64,000 bases of DNA from NCBI GenBank assembly GCA_050180235.1, contig JBFXEJ010000001.1, forward strand, positions 1 through 64,000. The letters are read 5' to 3'. The number at the start of each line of letters is the position of its first letter. Within the stretch, counting starts at the first letter, position 1. This document shows positions 63,865 to 64,000 of this stretch, in pieces. The DNA comes from JAABRU01 sp050180235 (lineage in GTDB: Bacteria; Desulfobacterota; Desulfobacteria; Desulfobacterales; Desulfococcaceae). The notes below the pieces were generated by a model that saw only the letters and a program-made list of their open reading frames with translations, did no database searches and was not told the DNA's origin. Made by a program: the position numbers and the translations under genes.

Positions 63865-63965
63865 AACTCCATCCCCCTCAATGGGGGAAGGCCGGTGTGG
63901 TGGTGAAAAATCAGACGGTTATCCCCATCACTACGGCCCTCTCCCACCGGGGGCGATGGGGAATT
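63865..63965 (+). repeat. CCATCCCCCTCAATGGGGGA-type palindrome
   Basis: Arms CCATCCCCCTCAATGGGGGA and CACCGGGGGCGATGGGG-type complement, separated by about 50 bp (GGCCGGTGTGGT/ACTACGGCCC). The last 267 bp of the window show no gene. Confidence 0.5.
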
Positions 63966-64000
63966 AAGGAATTTTTCGATCTGCTGAAGATTGAAAGTTT

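Overview
The window looks like chromosomal DNA of a large-genome Gram-negative bacterium, most likely a Desulfobacterota (Desulfonema/Desulfococcus-type sulfate reducer). This is inferred from style: many two-component sensors, a CFI-box C-terminus, a Cys-rich sensor insert, an OmpA-AMIN envelope protein, and very many short repeats. No rRNA, tRNA, CRISPR array, prophage or complete transposase gene was seen.

Layout. 0.1-1.7 kb: decaying and intact toxin-antitoxin (TA) genes. 1.9-5.1 kb: a single-chain type IIG/ISP-like restriction-modification enzyme. 5.6-6.7 kb: rfbB (dTDP-glucose 4,6-dehydratase). 6.9-9.2 kb (minus): a membrane GAF-rhodanese protein and a thioredoxin-like protein. 9.8-12.3 kb (minus): ATPase + TOPRIM protein + REC-STAS regulator. 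12.7-15.9 kb (minus): periplasmic binding protein + histidine kinase. 16.2-19.9 kb (minus): VWA-PKD protein + OmpA-AMIN protein. 20.5-23.2 kb (minus): M6 metalloprotease and STAS protein. 23.8-28.4 kb (plus): a second binding-protein + hybrid-kinase pair. 28.9-46.3 kb: a defence-like island in which a HEPN-SNF2 helicase, an Hsp90/sacsin-like ATPase and a very large Eco57I-type methyltransferase are interleaved with three mosaic copies of an AAA-PDDEXK_9 gene. 46.6-49.2 kb: CoA transferase-GNAT and rsmG. 49.3-56.6 kb: a CHAT-STAND-TPR protein, TA genes, an unknown protein and a broken HNH gene. 56.7-60.5 kb: EamA transporter and mutS. 60.5-61.1 kb: TA remnants. 61.5-63.7 kb: a nuclease-methyltransferase fusion.

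The most unexpected structure is the spacer DNA. It contains at least four families of non-autonomous, MITE-like elements whose boundaries can be fixed from target-site duplications (TSDs) visible in the sequence. Family C starts TACC and ends GGTA, with 3-bp TNA duplications. Family D is 70 bp with AAT duplications. Family B is about 140 bp with 8-bp duplications. Family A has long GGTGATTTCC-type ends. They nest inside one another and interact with genes: one splits an HNH gene and its removal restores the frame, one sits exactly on a kinase stop codon, and one has supplied a new C-terminus to rfbB.

Functionally the window combines housekeeping genes (mutS, rsmG, rfbB), environmental sensing (two binding protein-kinase pairs) and heavy anti-mobile-element armament (three restriction/methylation enzymes, ATPase-TOPRIM, CHAT-STAND, the helicase-ATPase-methylase island, several TA modules). 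All functions are inferred by reading motifs; no database search was possible.
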